Source: Caproiciproducens galactitolivorans (GTDB lineage Bacteria > Bacillota > Clostridia > Oscillospirales > Acutalibacteraceae). Taken from it: a stretch of 64,000 bases of DNA. The notes beneath the pieces are model-generated. The model searched no databases, was not told the origin of the DNA, and saw only the letters and a program-made list of their open reading frames with translations. Position numbers and translations under genes: made by a program. Location: positions 186,001 to 250,000 of the forward strand of contig NZ_SRMQ01000003.1 of the NCBI RefSeq assembly GCF_004768785.1, in the 5' to 3' direction. This document shows, one piece after another, positions 43,501 to 51,143 of this stretch; position 1 is the first letter of the stretch; each line of letters opens with the position of its first letter.

Positions 43501-44015
43501 TACTGCCCGGTTCCGTCCACCTGATCGGCGCGCTCATAGCCGCAGCGGTTCAGGGCGTCCAAGACCTGCTCCATGGGAATGGATTGACCGGTTTTCAGCG
43601 AAACCGTCCGCTTTTTCAGTTCGTCTGGCGGTATGGTGTACTGTAACGCCGCGTCCAGGCAGCAGACAACTGCGTCGCATTCGCCGCTGAGCGTACGTTC
43701 CAGCAGCTGCAGGCGCTGGTGCTCGTACTCGTGGCTGCTTCCCGCTGTGTCGCGGAAGGAAAAATCGCGCACGGGGTAGAACAGCGGCTTCATGCCCATG
43801 GCGCTCAGATCGTCGCAAAGGCGCTGCGCTTCGCTTTCATCGCCGGCAACAACAAAAGCCCTGCGCTGTAATTTTGCGCAGAGCGAATAGATGATATTGG
43901 CTTTGTGAATACCGGAAATCCCGGTTACCGCAGCGGGAAGCGCGCCGGTTTTTACTGCGGCTTCAAGACTTTGGAATTCTTTCAGCCCGCTGATTGCATT
44001 CGTGAGAAATTTCAT
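40557..44015 (-). CDS. mfd: transcription-repair coupling factor
   Basis: ATP-driven translocase that removes RNA polymerase stalled at lesions and recruits UvrA. 1152 residues. N-terminal UvrB-like domains (to about 350), RNA polymerase-interacting CarD-like domain (about 480-550; VPGDYVVHAAHGIGVFEGI), helicase motif I LLCGDVGFGKTEVALRAAF, motif II DEEQRFG, motif III LSATPIPRTLNMAL, motif VI QLRGRVGRSSRRAYAY, then the TRCF C-terminal domain. Start at 44015 after AAAGGGG. Last gene of the glmU-prs-pth-mfd group. Confidence 0.97.
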   Translation of the reverse strand: MKFLTNAISGLKEFQSLEAAVKTGALPAAVTGISGIHKANIIYSLCAKLQRRAFVVAGDESEAQRLCDDLSAMGMKPLFYPVRDFSFRDTAGSSHEYEHQRLQLLERTLSGECDAVVCCLDAALQYTIPPDELKKRTVSLKTGQSIPMEQVLDALNRCGYERADQVDGTGQYSQRGGILDIFTPDAPNPARVEFWGDEIDTISLFDLETQRRTETISQVTVTPAVEALIDDPGLLAQKIGELASSLRGKAAPAAKAVLAEQAQKLENGLHLGCADKYISLLYPSTATLFDYMTPDTLLFVSEPAKAKERMRSTLWQWGEDVKALLADGTLCRGLDTFGGDWDYALERFARGAVYLDTFVRGSYDTPVRTLLNMTARQLSVWGGSTQLLGEDVQNMLASKWACVVLVGNERAAQTAVADLQAQGIPAAYVEHPEKVERGTVVVTSGALSAGLEYPGAFFGLITHGRLISSPKKKAKRSKNSQEIYSLAELVPGDYVVHAAHGIGVFEGIHKIDMHGVVKDYIKLRYAKKDTLYVPVTQLDMVSKYIGPREDANIKLHRLGGAEWQKAKARVRAAVKDMAKELMKLYAERMQTKGHAFPPDNEWQRDFEAHFEFEETEAQLRCIEEIKSDMEREAPMDRLLCGDVGFGKTEVALRAAFKCITDSRQCAMLVPTTILAWQHYQTITKRMEGFPVKIELLSRFRTPKQQEEILRRLSRGEIDMIIGTHRLVSKDVQFHDLGLVIIDEEQRFGVAQKEKLKALCKNVDILTLSATPIPRTLNMALSGIRDMSLIEEAPHDRHPVQTYVLEHDNGLIAEAIRRELRRGGQVYYLHNDVATIERTAARLQKQIPEARIGFGHGKMNEQELSEVWRRLIEHEIDVLVCTTIIETGVDVPNANTLIIENADRMGLSQLHQLRGRVGRSSRRAYAYLTFTPNKVLTEIAQKRLSAIREFTEFGSGFKIAMRDLEIRGAGNILGGEQHGHMEAVGYDMYLHLLAEAISREKGETPQEYDQECLVDMQVQAHIPESYISNLSQRLEIYRRIADIRTREDALDVTDELIDRFGDPPESVNGLIEIALLRNLASQLGIYEIKQQNDVLLLYKKQIDMKQVSALISALHSRVMLNAGAKPYISVKIEPDATPLDTLTEILDVIQNGS

Positions 44016-44142
44016 GGAATCCCCTTTGTACGGCTGTGATTTTTGTAGGTACAAATTCCGTTTTCTACAGGATTTTATTATATAGTATATGCTTCGCCAG
44101 TATCTTATAACACTATTCTTTAGGAAGCGGTGTTACAGGATA

Positions 44143-44754
44143 CTAGGAATTGTATTTGTTCATGGCTTCGGAGGCTCTCTCCTGCACTATCAGCTCCACC
44201 GAGGAGCATGCATGGTCGATTGCCTCATACACCGCCTTGCGGTCCGCTTCATTGAACTTGGACAACACCCAGTCCGCCAGATCCCATTCAGGGCTCGGCT
44301 TTGCGCCGGTGCCGATTTTAATGCGCGGGAAACGGTCGCTCCCGCTCAGGTAAATGATGTTTTTCATGCCGTTCTGACCGCCGTCGCTGCCTTTCATGCG
44401 GATGCGCATGCGTCCGGGATCAAGCGAGATGTCGTCGTATAGGATGATTGTTTTTTCGGGCGGAAGCTTGTAAAAGCGCATGGCTTCCGTTACGCTCTGC
44501 CCGCTCAGGTTCATATAGGTCGAAGGCTTTAGCAAAAGGACCTTTTTACCGCCGATCAGCCCCGTTCCGCAAAGCCCCTTGAATTTTACGCGGTCGACGC
44601 GCACGCCGAACTTTTCCGCAATATAATCCAGCGCCATGAACCCTGCGTTATGGCGCGTATTTTCGTATTTCGAACCCGGGTTGCCAAGGCCTACAATAAG
44701 GTATTCGATCTGGCCGGCGGGTTCGGATTTTGCTGCAAACAGATTCGGAAACAT
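44143..44754 (-). CDS. pth: peptidyl-tRNA hydrolase
   Basis: Releases peptidyl-tRNAs that drop off ribosomes. YLIVGLGNPGSKYENTRHNAGF (N-terminal signature, about 18-39, with the catalytic His in NTRHN), LLLKPSTYMNLSG (about 74-86), and DDISLDPGRMRIRMKGSDGGQNG (about 108-130, split motif with catalytic Asp). 203 residues with a 14-residue N-terminal extension. Start at 44754 after GAGGTGATA. In the Bacillus spoVC position, upstream of mfd. Confidence 0.95.
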   Translation of the reverse strand: MFPNLFAAKSEPAGQIEYLIVGLGNPGSKYENTRHNAGFMALDYIAEKFGVRVDRVKFKGLCGTGLIGGKKVLLLKPSTYMNLSGQSVTEAMRFYKLPPEKTIILYDDISLDPGRMRIRMKGSDGGQNGMKNIIYLSGSDRFPRIKIGTGAKPSPEWDLADWVLSKFNEADRKAVYEAIDHACSSVELIVQERASEAMNKYNS

Positions 44755-44956
44755 TGCTATCACCTCATTTTGCCCTCGAGCCGGGCGCACAGTATACGCA
44801 GTAGCGTGCGTTCCGCCGCTTTCCTAGACGGGTTGAAAAGGAAGCTCCTTTCTACTTTTCGCTTTGCGACGAGGGAACCGCCGGCGGAAAGGAGATTCCC
44901 GACGGCCGGGATGCGCCTTCGGCGGTGCGCGATGGAACGCGCAGGGATAAGAATAG

Positions 44957-44983
44957 GGCGGGATGGAAAATCCACCCCACCAT
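44957..44983 (-). terminator. hairpin downstream of prs
   Basis: On the minus-strand RNA an 11-bp stem with two G-U pairs and a 3-nt loop. On the plus strand the same positions mismatch, so the element is oriented with prs. The T tract is weak. The 259-bp spacer from prs to pth otherwise shows several GC-rich palindromes and no gene; the ctc gene often found here is absent. Confidence 0.45.
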
Positions 44984-45013
44984 TCAATTTTTAAAATTAT
45001 ATTTTTTTATTTA

Positions 45014-45970
45014 TCAGACAAACATGGGGGAAACCGGTTTGTCCTCGTAGATGCGCTCGATCGCTTCTGCGAACAGCGGGGCGACGGGCAGGATCGTGAA
45101 GTTGTCGAGCTGCTTTTCGGGTGGCAGCGGAATCGTATCGAGCAGGATAAACTCCTTGATCACGCTTTCTTTGATGCGATCGATGGCTGGACCGGAAAGA
45201 ACGGCGTGGGTCGCGCAGGCGATGACTTCTTTCGCACCTTTTTCCATGATCGCGCAGGCGGCGTTGCAGAGCGTTCCCGCGGTATCGATCATGTCGTCGA
45301 CAAGGATAACCCTTTTATCCTTTACGTCCCCGATAATGTTCATGACTTCGCATACATTGGCCTTTTGGCGGCGCTTGTCCACGATGGCAAGCGGGCAGCC
45401 GATGCGCGCTGCAAAATTGCGGGCGCGGGTAACGGAGCCGAGGTCGGGGGAAACAATGACGTATTCGTCGGTTTTGTCGCCGATGCGTTCCTTCAGGAAA
45501 GAAGAAAGGATGGGCGCGCCGAGAAGGTGGTCAACAGGTATGTTGAAGAAGCCCTGTATCTGGGGTGCGTGCAAATCCATGGTCAGCACACGGTCTGCAC
45601 CCGCAGTCGTGATCAGATCGGCGCAGAGCTTTGCTGAAATCGGGTCGCGGGCCTTGGCTTTGCGGTCTTGGCGCGCATAGCCGAAATACGGCATAACGGC
45701 CGTGATACGGGCGGCAGAAGCACGTTTCATCGCGTCAATCATGATGAGAAGCTCCATCAGGTTGTTGTTGACCGGGGCGCATGTGGACTGAACGATAAAG
45801 CAGTCTGAGCCTCGAACCGATTCAAATAGGGAAAGAGAAATTTCGCCGTCGCTGAAGGTGCTAACGTCGCTTTTTCCCATCGGAAGCCCCAAACACTCCG
45901 AAATCTGTTTTGCCACGCGCTGGCTCGCATTTGCAGCAAAAATTTTAATATCCTTGCCGTGAAAATTCAT
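45014..45970 (-). CDS. prs: ribose-phosphate pyrophosphokinase
   Basis: Makes PRPP from ribose-5-phosphate and ATP for nucleotide, His and Trp synthesis. Class I enzyme: FSDGEISLSLFESVRGSD, MPYFGYARQDRKAKARDPIS (ATP flap, about 95-114), metal-binding histidine in TMDLHAPQIQGFF, VDKRRQKANV, and the PRPP loop VILVDDMIDTAGTL (about 219-232). 318 residues. I prefer the ATG at 45970, eight bases after AGGGGG, to the one at 45976. Lies 24 bp after glmU. Confidence 0.96.
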   Translation of the reverse strand: MNFHGKDIKIFAANASQRVAKQISECLGLPMGKSDVSTFSDGEISLSLFESVRGSDCFIVQSTCAPVNNNLMELLIMIDAMKRASAARITAVMPYFGYARQDRKAKARDPISAKLCADLITTAGADRVLTMDLHAPQIQGFFNIPVDHLLGAPILSSFLKERIGDKTDEYVIVSPDLGSVTRARNFAARIGCPLAIVDKRRQKANVCEVMNIIGDVKDKRVILVDDMIDTAGTLCNAACAIMEKGAKEVIACATHAVLSGPAIDRIKESVIKEFILLDTIPLPPEKQLDNFTILPVAPLFAEAIERIYEDKPVSPMFV

Positions 45971-45994
45971 TTGCATATCCCCCTAAATATTCTC

Positions 45995-47026
45995 TCAGTG
46001 GTTTATAACCGAAAAAGGCGCTACCGCCTGATTTGGCTCAATTACGCTGTTTTCACACTGCACATAACGCAGGCATACGCCGTCGCCCACAGTACAGTCT
46101 GAGACAAAAGAATTCGGCCCCACCGTGCAGCCGCAACCGATAACGGTTTTGCCGCGCAGAATGGTGCCGGGTAAAATGCAGGTATCGCTGCCGATTTTTA
46201 CGTCCGGGCCGATCATGACGCCGTCGCGGCAGGGAATTTCGATTCCGTTTTTCATGTGCCGGGAAAGAATTTCTTCGCGCGCGATGGAATTCAAGGCGTT
46301 TAATTGAAGGCAGTCATTTGCGCCCAGTACGGCGTTGGCTTCGCTGGTGGTGTGCGCCGCGACCCTTTTGCCGCTTTCGATCAATAGCTTGACCGCGTCG
46401 GGAAGGTAGTATTCCCCCTGGGCGTTGTTATTTTGAATTTTATTTAAGATACTTAGAAGGTCGTCTACCTGAAACCAGTAGGCGCCCGAATTGATTTCAC
46501 AGATGGACAGGGTTTCGCGGTCCGCGTCCTTTTGTTCCACAATGGCGCGGAGCAGGTGGGTTTGGGGATCGCGTACAATGCGGCCGTAGCCGGTCGGGTC
46601 GTCCAACACGGCGGAAATCACGGTAACCGCGTTGCTGTTCTCCGTATGGGCCCGGCGCGCTTCCTCAATAACCTTTGCGTTTACAAACGGCGCGTCGCCG
46701 TTTAAAATCAATACGCTTTTCCCGTGGTGTGCGCGCAGGAACTCTTCCGCCATCATGACGGCGTGGCCGGTGCCCTTGCGCTCAGCCTGAAAAGCATGGC
46801 TGATTTTTACGCCGGTATTGTCAAGACTGGAAAGGTATTGTTCCACCTTTTCGTGCATATAGCCGGTGATGACGCAGATGCTGGAAACACCGGCTTCTTC
46901 GGCGGAATCGATAACCCATTGCAGCATGGGTTTGAAAAGTACCGGCGAAAGCACCTTGGGACGGCTGGATTTCATCCGTTTCCCCTCGCCGGCGGCAAGA
47001 ATGACAGCGCAGCATTGTTCTGGCAT
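45995..47026 (-). CDS. glmU: GlmU uridylyltransferase domain with shortened, probably inactive acetyltransferase end
   Basis: N-terminal pyrophosphorylase: CAVILAAGEGKRMKSSRPKVL (residues 5-25), ILNGDAPFV (metal-binding Asp), ERKGTGHAVMMAEEF, EINSGAYWF. This makes UDP-GlcNAc from GlcNAc-1-P. Bifunctional GlmU is about 456 residues; this one is 343 and stops after the first coils of the left-handed helix (ending VAPFSVINH). The acetyltransferase catalytic Lys/His/Tyr/Asn segment is therefore missing. No leftover of the missing part is present in the 24 bp before prs, so this is a clean shortening, not a visible frameshift. Start at 47026 after GGAGGA. Confidence 0.88.
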   Translation of the reverse strand: MPEQCCAVILAAGEGKRMKSSRPKVLSPVLFKPMLQWVIDSAEEAGVSSICVITGYMHEKVEQYLSSLDNTGVKISHAFQAERKGTGHAVMMAEEFLRAHHGKSVLILNGDAPFVNAKVIEEARRAHTENSNAVTVISAVLDDPTGYGRIVRDPQTHLLRAIVEQKDADRETLSICEINSGAYWFQVDDLLSILNKIQNNNAQGEYYLPDAVKLLIESGKRVAAHTTSEANAVLGANDCLQLNALNSIAREEILSRHMKNGIEIPCRDGVMIGPDVKIGSDTCILPGTILRGKTVIGCGCTVGPNSFVSDCTVGDGVCLRYVQCENSVIEPNQAVAPFSVINH

Positions 47027-47329
47027 GTTCTTTCCTCCGTGAATATATTGCGATGCATCAGAGCATAATAATAACATTTTAACTTAATCTATCTATTATC
47101 TCTATTATCTCATAAGAAATAGAATTTTCAAGGAAAAATTTAAGTTTTGTCCAGGATTTGTGAAAGTTACTGGGATTTTGTTTAATTTTATTTAAAATAT
47201 CAGTTGGTTTTCTAAGAAAACATATGGTAATTTTCAAATGTTTTTGCTATAATACACTTTGAGCGATTGTTAAAGAATTATTATATTAAAATAGCTCGAT
47301 ATTACAACTGATTATAGGAGGTACTTTTC

Positions 47330-49966
47330 ATGAGCCACAAGTATGTCTACCTTTTCTCCGAAGGCAACGGCAAAATGAGAGAGCTTTTAGGCGGAAAAGG
47401 TGCAAACTTAGCTGAGATGACCGTTCTCGGCATGCCTGTCCCCCAGGGATTTACAATTACCACAGAGGCCTGTACCCAGTATTACAAAGATGGCCGCGAA
47501 ATCAACGCGGAAATCCAGGCTCAAATTTATGAATACCTTGAAAAAATGGAAGCGATCTGCGGCAAGAAATTTGCCGATCCGAAGAACCCGCTTCTTGTTT
47601 CCGTCCGTTCCGGCGCGCGTGCGTCCATGCCGGGCATGATGGACACTATTTTGAACCTCGGCTTGAACGATACCGTTGTCGAGGGTCTTGCGAAAATTAC
47701 AAACAGCCCGCGTTTCGCATACGACTCCTACCGCCGTTTCATCCAGATGTTCTCTGACGTTGTTATGGAACTGCCGAAGTCGGAGTTTGAAAAAATCATC
47801 GACGAGCAGAAGGCAAAGAAGGGCGTAAAACAGGATATTGAATTGGACGAGAACGACATGAAGGAACTCGTTCAGAAGTTTAAGGCGTTCTATAAGGAGA
47901 AGAAGGGCGAGGAGTTCCCGAGCGATCCGAAGGTTCAGCTTATGGAAGCTGTAAAAGCTGTTTTCCGTTCATGGGACAACCCCCGTGCAAACGTATACCG
48001 CCGCATGAACGAAATCCCCTACGATTGGGGCACCGCCGTTAACGTACAGGCGATGGTTTTCGGCAACTCCGGCGAGAAGTCCGGCACAGGCGTTGCGTTT
48101 ACCCGCAACCCGGCCACCGGTGAAAAAGCTCTGTTCGGCGAGTACCTCATTAACGCGCAGGGTGAAGACGTTGTTGCGGGTATCCGCACACCTTTCCCGA
48201 TCAGCCACCTCAAGCAGGATATGCCGGAAGTCTATAATCAGTTTGCTGAAATTGCAGATAAACTTGAAAAGCACTATAAAGACATGCAGGATATGGAGTT
48301 CACCATTGAAAACGGCAAGCTCTATATGCTTCAGACCAGAAACGGCAAGAGAACAGCTGCCGCTGCTCTGAAAATCGCCGTTGACCTTGTTGACGAAGGC
48401 ATGATTGACGAGGAAGAGGCTGTTTTGAGAGTTGAGCCGAAGCAGCTCGACGCTCTGCTCCATCCGCAGTTTGATGCCGAGGCTCTGAAGAAGGCCAAGG
48501 CAATCGGCAAGGGCCTTGCTGCTTCCCCGGGAGCTGCCTGCGGAAAGGTTGTCTTCTCTGCGGAAGACGCAAAAGAATGGCATGAAAGAGGCGAGAAGGT
48601 TGTTCTCGTCCGTTTGGAAACTTCTCCGGAAGACATTGAAGGTATGGCAGTTGCAGAGGGTATCCTGACCGTTCGCGGCGGCATGACCTCCCACGCGGCT
48701 GTTGTTGCGCGCGGCATGGGCACCTGCTGTGTATCCGGCTGCGGCGAAATCGTTGTTGATTACGACGCAAAGAAATTCACCCTCGCAGGCCAGACCATTA
48801 AAGAGGGCGACTATATTTCCATTGACGGTTCCACCGGCAATATTTACGCGGAAGCAATCCCGACGGTTGCAGCTTCCATTTCCGGCGATTTCGGCCGCTT
48901 TATGAAGTGGGCCGACTCTGTCCGCAGGCTTGAAGTTTACACCAATGCGGACACCCCGAGAGACGCAAAGCAGGGCAAGGAATTCGGCGCGCAGGGCATA
49001 GGCCTTTGCCGTACCGAGCATATGTTCTTTGAGGGCCAGCGCATTAAGGCAATGCGCGAGATGATCGTTGCGAAGACGACGGAAGAGCGCGAAAAGGCGC
49101 TTGCACGCATCCTGCCGTATCAGCAGGGCGACTTTGAGGGCATCTACGAAGTCATGGAGGGCCGTCCGGTTATTATCCGCTTCCTCGATCCGCCGCTTCA
49201 CGAGTTCCTCCCGACCAAGGAAGAGGACATTAAGGAGATCGCCGGCGAGCTGAATATCACCGTCGCAGACCTTAAGAATGTTATCGCAAGCCTGCATGAG
49301 TTTAACCCGATGATGGGTCATCGCGGCTGCCGTCTTGCCGTTTCCTATCCGGAAATTGCAAGGATGCAGACAGCGGCGGTTATTAACGCAGCAATTGCTG
49401 TGAATAAGAAGCATCCGGAATTCAAGACTGAGCCACGCATTATGATTCCGCTCGTAGGCGAGGAAAAGGAACTGAAGTTTGTTAAGGATGTTGTTACCGA
49501 GACAGCGGACAAGATCATTAAGGAGGCCGGCGTTGATCTGAAATATCAGGTCGGTACCATGATCGAAATTCCGCGCGCCGCTCTGACCGCTGACGAAATT
49601 GCCAAGGAAGCCGAATTCTTCAGCTTCGGCACCAACGACCTGACCCAGATGACCTTTGGCTTCAGCCGTGACGATGCCGGCAAGTTCCTCGACTACTACT
49701 ATGAGAACAAGATTTACGAGTCCGATCCGTTTGCACACCTTGACCAGAATGGCGTTGGCAAGCTTGTTAAGATGGCTGTTGAACTCGGCCGCAAGACAAG
49801 ACCCGAAATCCACCTGGGCATCTGCGGCGAACACGGCGGCGACCCGACTTCCGTCGAGTTCTGCCATCAGGCCGGCCTCGATTATGTTTCCTGCTCACCG
49901 TTCCGCGTGCCGATCGCACGTTTGGCCGCTGCACAGGCTGCTGTTAAAGAAAAGAGAGCAAAATAA
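47330..49966 (+). CDS. ppdK: pyruvate, phosphate dikinase
   Basis: Interconverts pyruvate, ATP and phosphate with PEP, AMP and PPi; in fermenting anaerobes it serves glycolysis or gluconeogenesis. N-terminal ATP-grasp domain (VYLFSEGNGKMRELLGGKGA, SVRSGARASMPGMMDT), central phosphohistidine domain (GGMTSHAAVVARGMG, about 450-464), C-terminal PEP/pyruvate barrel with SFGTNDLTQMTFG and GICGEHGGDP (about 830-839). 878 residues, full length. TAGGAGG precedes the ATG. Codon use is noticeably more even and biased to highly used codons than its neighbours, suggesting high expression. An extended -10 (TGC-TATAAT, 47248-47253) lies about 77 bp upstream. Confidence 0.97.
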   Translation: MSHKYVYLFSEGNGKMRELLGGKGANLAEMTVLGMPVPQGFTITTEACTQYYKDGREINAEIQAQIYEYLEKMEAICGKKFADPKNPLLVSVRSGARASMPGMMDTILNLGLNDTVVEGLAKITNSPRFAYDSYRRFIQMFSDVVMELPKSEFEKIIDEQKAKKGVKQDIELDENDMKELVQKFKAFYKEKKGEEFPSDPKVQLMEAVKAVFRSWDNPRANVYRRMNEIPYDWGTAVNVQAMVFGNSGEKSGTGVAFTRNPATGEKALFGEYLINAQGEDVVAGIRTPFPISHLKQDMPEVYNQFAEIADKLEKHYKDMQDMEFTIENGKLYMLQTRNGKRTAAAALKIAVDLVDEGMIDEEEAVLRVEPKQLDALLHPQFDAEALKKAKAIGKGLAASPGAACGKVVFSAEDAKEWHERGEKVVLVRLETSPEDIEGMAVAEGILTVRGGMTSHAAVVARGMGTCCVSGCGEIVVDYDAKKFTLAGQTIKEGDYISIDGSTGNIYAEAIPTVAASISGDFGRFMKWADSVRRLEVYTNADTPRDAKQGKEFGAQGIGLCRTEHMFFEGQRIKAMREMIVAKTTEEREKALARILPYQQGDFEGIYEVMEGRPVIIRFLDPPLHEFLPTKEEDIKEIAGELNITVADLKNVIASLHEFNPMMGHRGCRLAVSYPEIARMQTAAVINAAIAVNKKHPEFKTEPRIMIPLVGEEKELKFVKDVVTETADKIIKEAGVDLKYQVGTMIEIPRAALTADEIAKEAEFFSFGTNDLTQMTFGFSRDDAGKFLDYYYENKIYESDPFAHLDQNGVGKLVKMAVELGRKTRPEIHLGICGEHGGDPTSVEFCHQAGLDYVSCSPFRVPIARLAAAQAAVKEKRAK

Positions 49967-50020
49967 GTTTCTCGTTTCTTAAATTGAAATACGCCCTGCC
50001 TGCTCAGCGGGCAGGAATGA

Positions 50021-50060
50021 AGAACCCCCAACCGCGGGATTTCCTGTGGCTGGGGGTTCT
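50021..50060 (+). terminator. long hairpin terminator after ppdK
   Basis: 10-bp stem AGAACCCCCA/TGGGGGTTCT, extended inward by about 8 more pairs including G-U, with a small loop. The T tract is poor. A smaller hairpin CCTGCC/GGCAGG lies just before it (49996-50015). Confidence 0.7.
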
Positions 50061-50184
50061 GTATTGATAACGAGGACTTCCTCTTTAACATGCTCAAACG
50101 CCCCCCTTTACTCCTTTACCTGCCGGCGCTTTGTTTTAGGCTTACTGCACGCTTCGACGGAGCGTATGCGGGAAAATCCGCTGC

Positions 50185-50213
50185 TTGACAAATAGAAGAA
50201 CATGGAATATGCT
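50185..50213 (+). promoter_or_regulatory. promoter upstream of leader peptide and membrane protein
   Basis: Perfect TTGACA (50185-50190), 17 bp, TATGCT (50208-50213). The leader of about 100 nt contains a small hairpin GTGCT-gcga-AGCAC (about 50252-50265). The remaining spacer from 50061 to 50184 shows nothing recognisable. Confidence 0.5.
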
Positions 50214-50316
50214 AATGAATACAAATAAGCTTATAAAAAGGATCCAAAAAAGTGCTGCGAAGCACGGAATGGGGCCTCTGTCTTTGCTTGGTTCCTTATT
50301 TAAAAGGAATGTTAGA

Positions 50317-50367
50317 ATGATTAAAATTTTGATTTTCGGAATTTTTATGGGATGGTGTACGCTATGA
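50317..50367 (+). CDS. putative 16-aa hydrophobic leader peptide
   Basis: Reads MIKILIFGIFMGWCTL and stops. AAAGGA lies eight bases before its ATG, and its stop overlaps the start of the following membrane-protein gene as ATGA. The good ribosome site, short length and overlap suggest a translated upstream peptide that delivers ribosomes to the next gene. No homologue is known to me. Confidence 0.4.
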   Translation: MIKILIFGIFMGWCTL

Positions 50368-50819
50368 GTAAGAAACAGGTCAAGGGAATTGTTATCCTGC
50401 TGCAATTGTTTTTAATCGGGGCGCTGTTCCTTCCGGCGGGTACCATCATTGGGAGCGCGAAGAACCAGGACGACGCAACGCTGAGCGTGTTCCGCATGAT
50501 GGATCGCTACGCGGGGATGGGATTTGCCGACGACGCGCGGTTTTATATGATTTTTGCCGGCCTTTTCCCGGCGGCGGTTATCGTTTTGCTTCTGGTGCTG
50601 AAGGAGCGGAAAAACTTTGAGGCCGGGATTATCTTAAGTGCGTTTTATGCGACGGCTTCCGCGTGTTTTTACTCTGCGGCGAAAACAAAGATGGTCGATT
50701 ATGCGACCATGACGATTCTTCCGAATCTGATCATTCTGGTGTCCCTCCTTTCCTTAGTCATGCTGATCCGGGGCTTTTTTATGGATACCCCAGAGGGTGC
50801 CGCGAAAAGGAAGAATTGA
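50364..50819 (+). CDS. small integral membrane protein, unknown function
   Basis: 151 residues with four predicted membrane helices (about 7-30, 64-84, 91-110, 117-137). A polar loop with NQDDATLSVFRMMDRYAGMG lies between the first two. The tail is basic. Not recognised as a named family. The start at 50364 has GGGATGG upstream and overlaps the leader-peptide stop. Immediately downstream is the promoter of the tRNA-Arg gene, which overlaps the end of this gene. Confidence 0.7.
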   Translation: MSKKQVKGIVILLQLFLIGALFLPAGTIIGSAKNQDDATLSVFRMMDRYAGMGFADDARFYMIFAGLFPAAVIVLLLVLKERKNFEAGIILSAFYATASACFYSAAKTKMVDYATMTILPNLIILVSLLSLVMLIRGFFMDTPEGAAKRKN

Positions 50820-50844
50820 CAAACCCGCTGCGATATTTTATAAT
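50816..50844 (+). promoter_or_regulatory. consensus promoter of tRNA-Arg
   Basis: Perfect TTGACA (50816-50821), 17 bp, perfect TATAAT (50839-50844), about 80 bp before the tRNA. Confidence 0.85.
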
Positions 50845-50930
50845 AAATAAGTTATTTGCTTGTCCCCCTTTCCAAAAGCGCCGCTTTTACAAGGGGAGCC
50901 GGCGCGTTGCCCCACCCGAAATTCTGATAT

Positions 50931-51007
50931 GTCTCCGTAGCTCAGCAGGATAGAGCGTTCGCCTCCTAAGCGAAAGGCCGCGCGTTCGAATCGCGCCGGG
51001 GACGCCA
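50931..51007 (+). tRNA. tRNA-Arg (anticodon CCT)
   Basis: Full cloverleaf: acceptor GTCTCCG pairs with CGGGGAC (one G-U), D arm GCTC...GAGC, anticodon stem TTCGC/GCGAA with loop CTCCTAA (anticodon CCT, reads AGG), T arm GCGCG-TTCGAAT-CGCGC, and encoded CCA at 51005-51007. A weak hairpin at about 51052-51077 may end the transcript. I see no sign of an element integrated at its 3' end. Confidence 0.95.
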
Positions 51008-51109
51008 AAACGCGGGTAGTCCGAAAAAAGGGGGCACCCGCTGGGTATGAGTCCGCGCCCGGAGTTTTCCGAGCGCGGTCTGCTTTATAGCGGCAAATGT
51101 GTGGAAACA

Positions 51110-51131
51110 GGGATAACATAGGGATAACATA
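51110..51131. repeat. tandem 11-bp duplication
   Basis: GGGATAACATA occurs twice head to tail (51110-51120, 51121-51131), directly before the ribosome site of the CPBP protease gene. Confidence 0.8.
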
Positions 51132-51143
51132 AAGGAGTATTTT

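Noticed and set aside
47969-49867. Very long (632-codon) minus-strand open frame opposite ppdK
   Set aside because: Antisense shadow caused by the strong codon bias of ppdK; the protein has no recognisable motif.
50185-50316. 60-residue version of the leader peptide starting at a TTG
   Set aside because: The TTG is part of the TTGACA promoter element and has no ribosome site; the 16-residue version fits better.
51115-51131. Homing-endonuclease-like site (TAGGGATAACA resembles part of the I-SceI site)
   Set aside because: Only a partial match in a tandem duplication; no intron or endonuclease gene nearby.
50931-51143. Integration site at the tRNA-Arg 3' end
   Set aside because: No direct repeat of the tRNA end, integrase or foreign genes found downstream.
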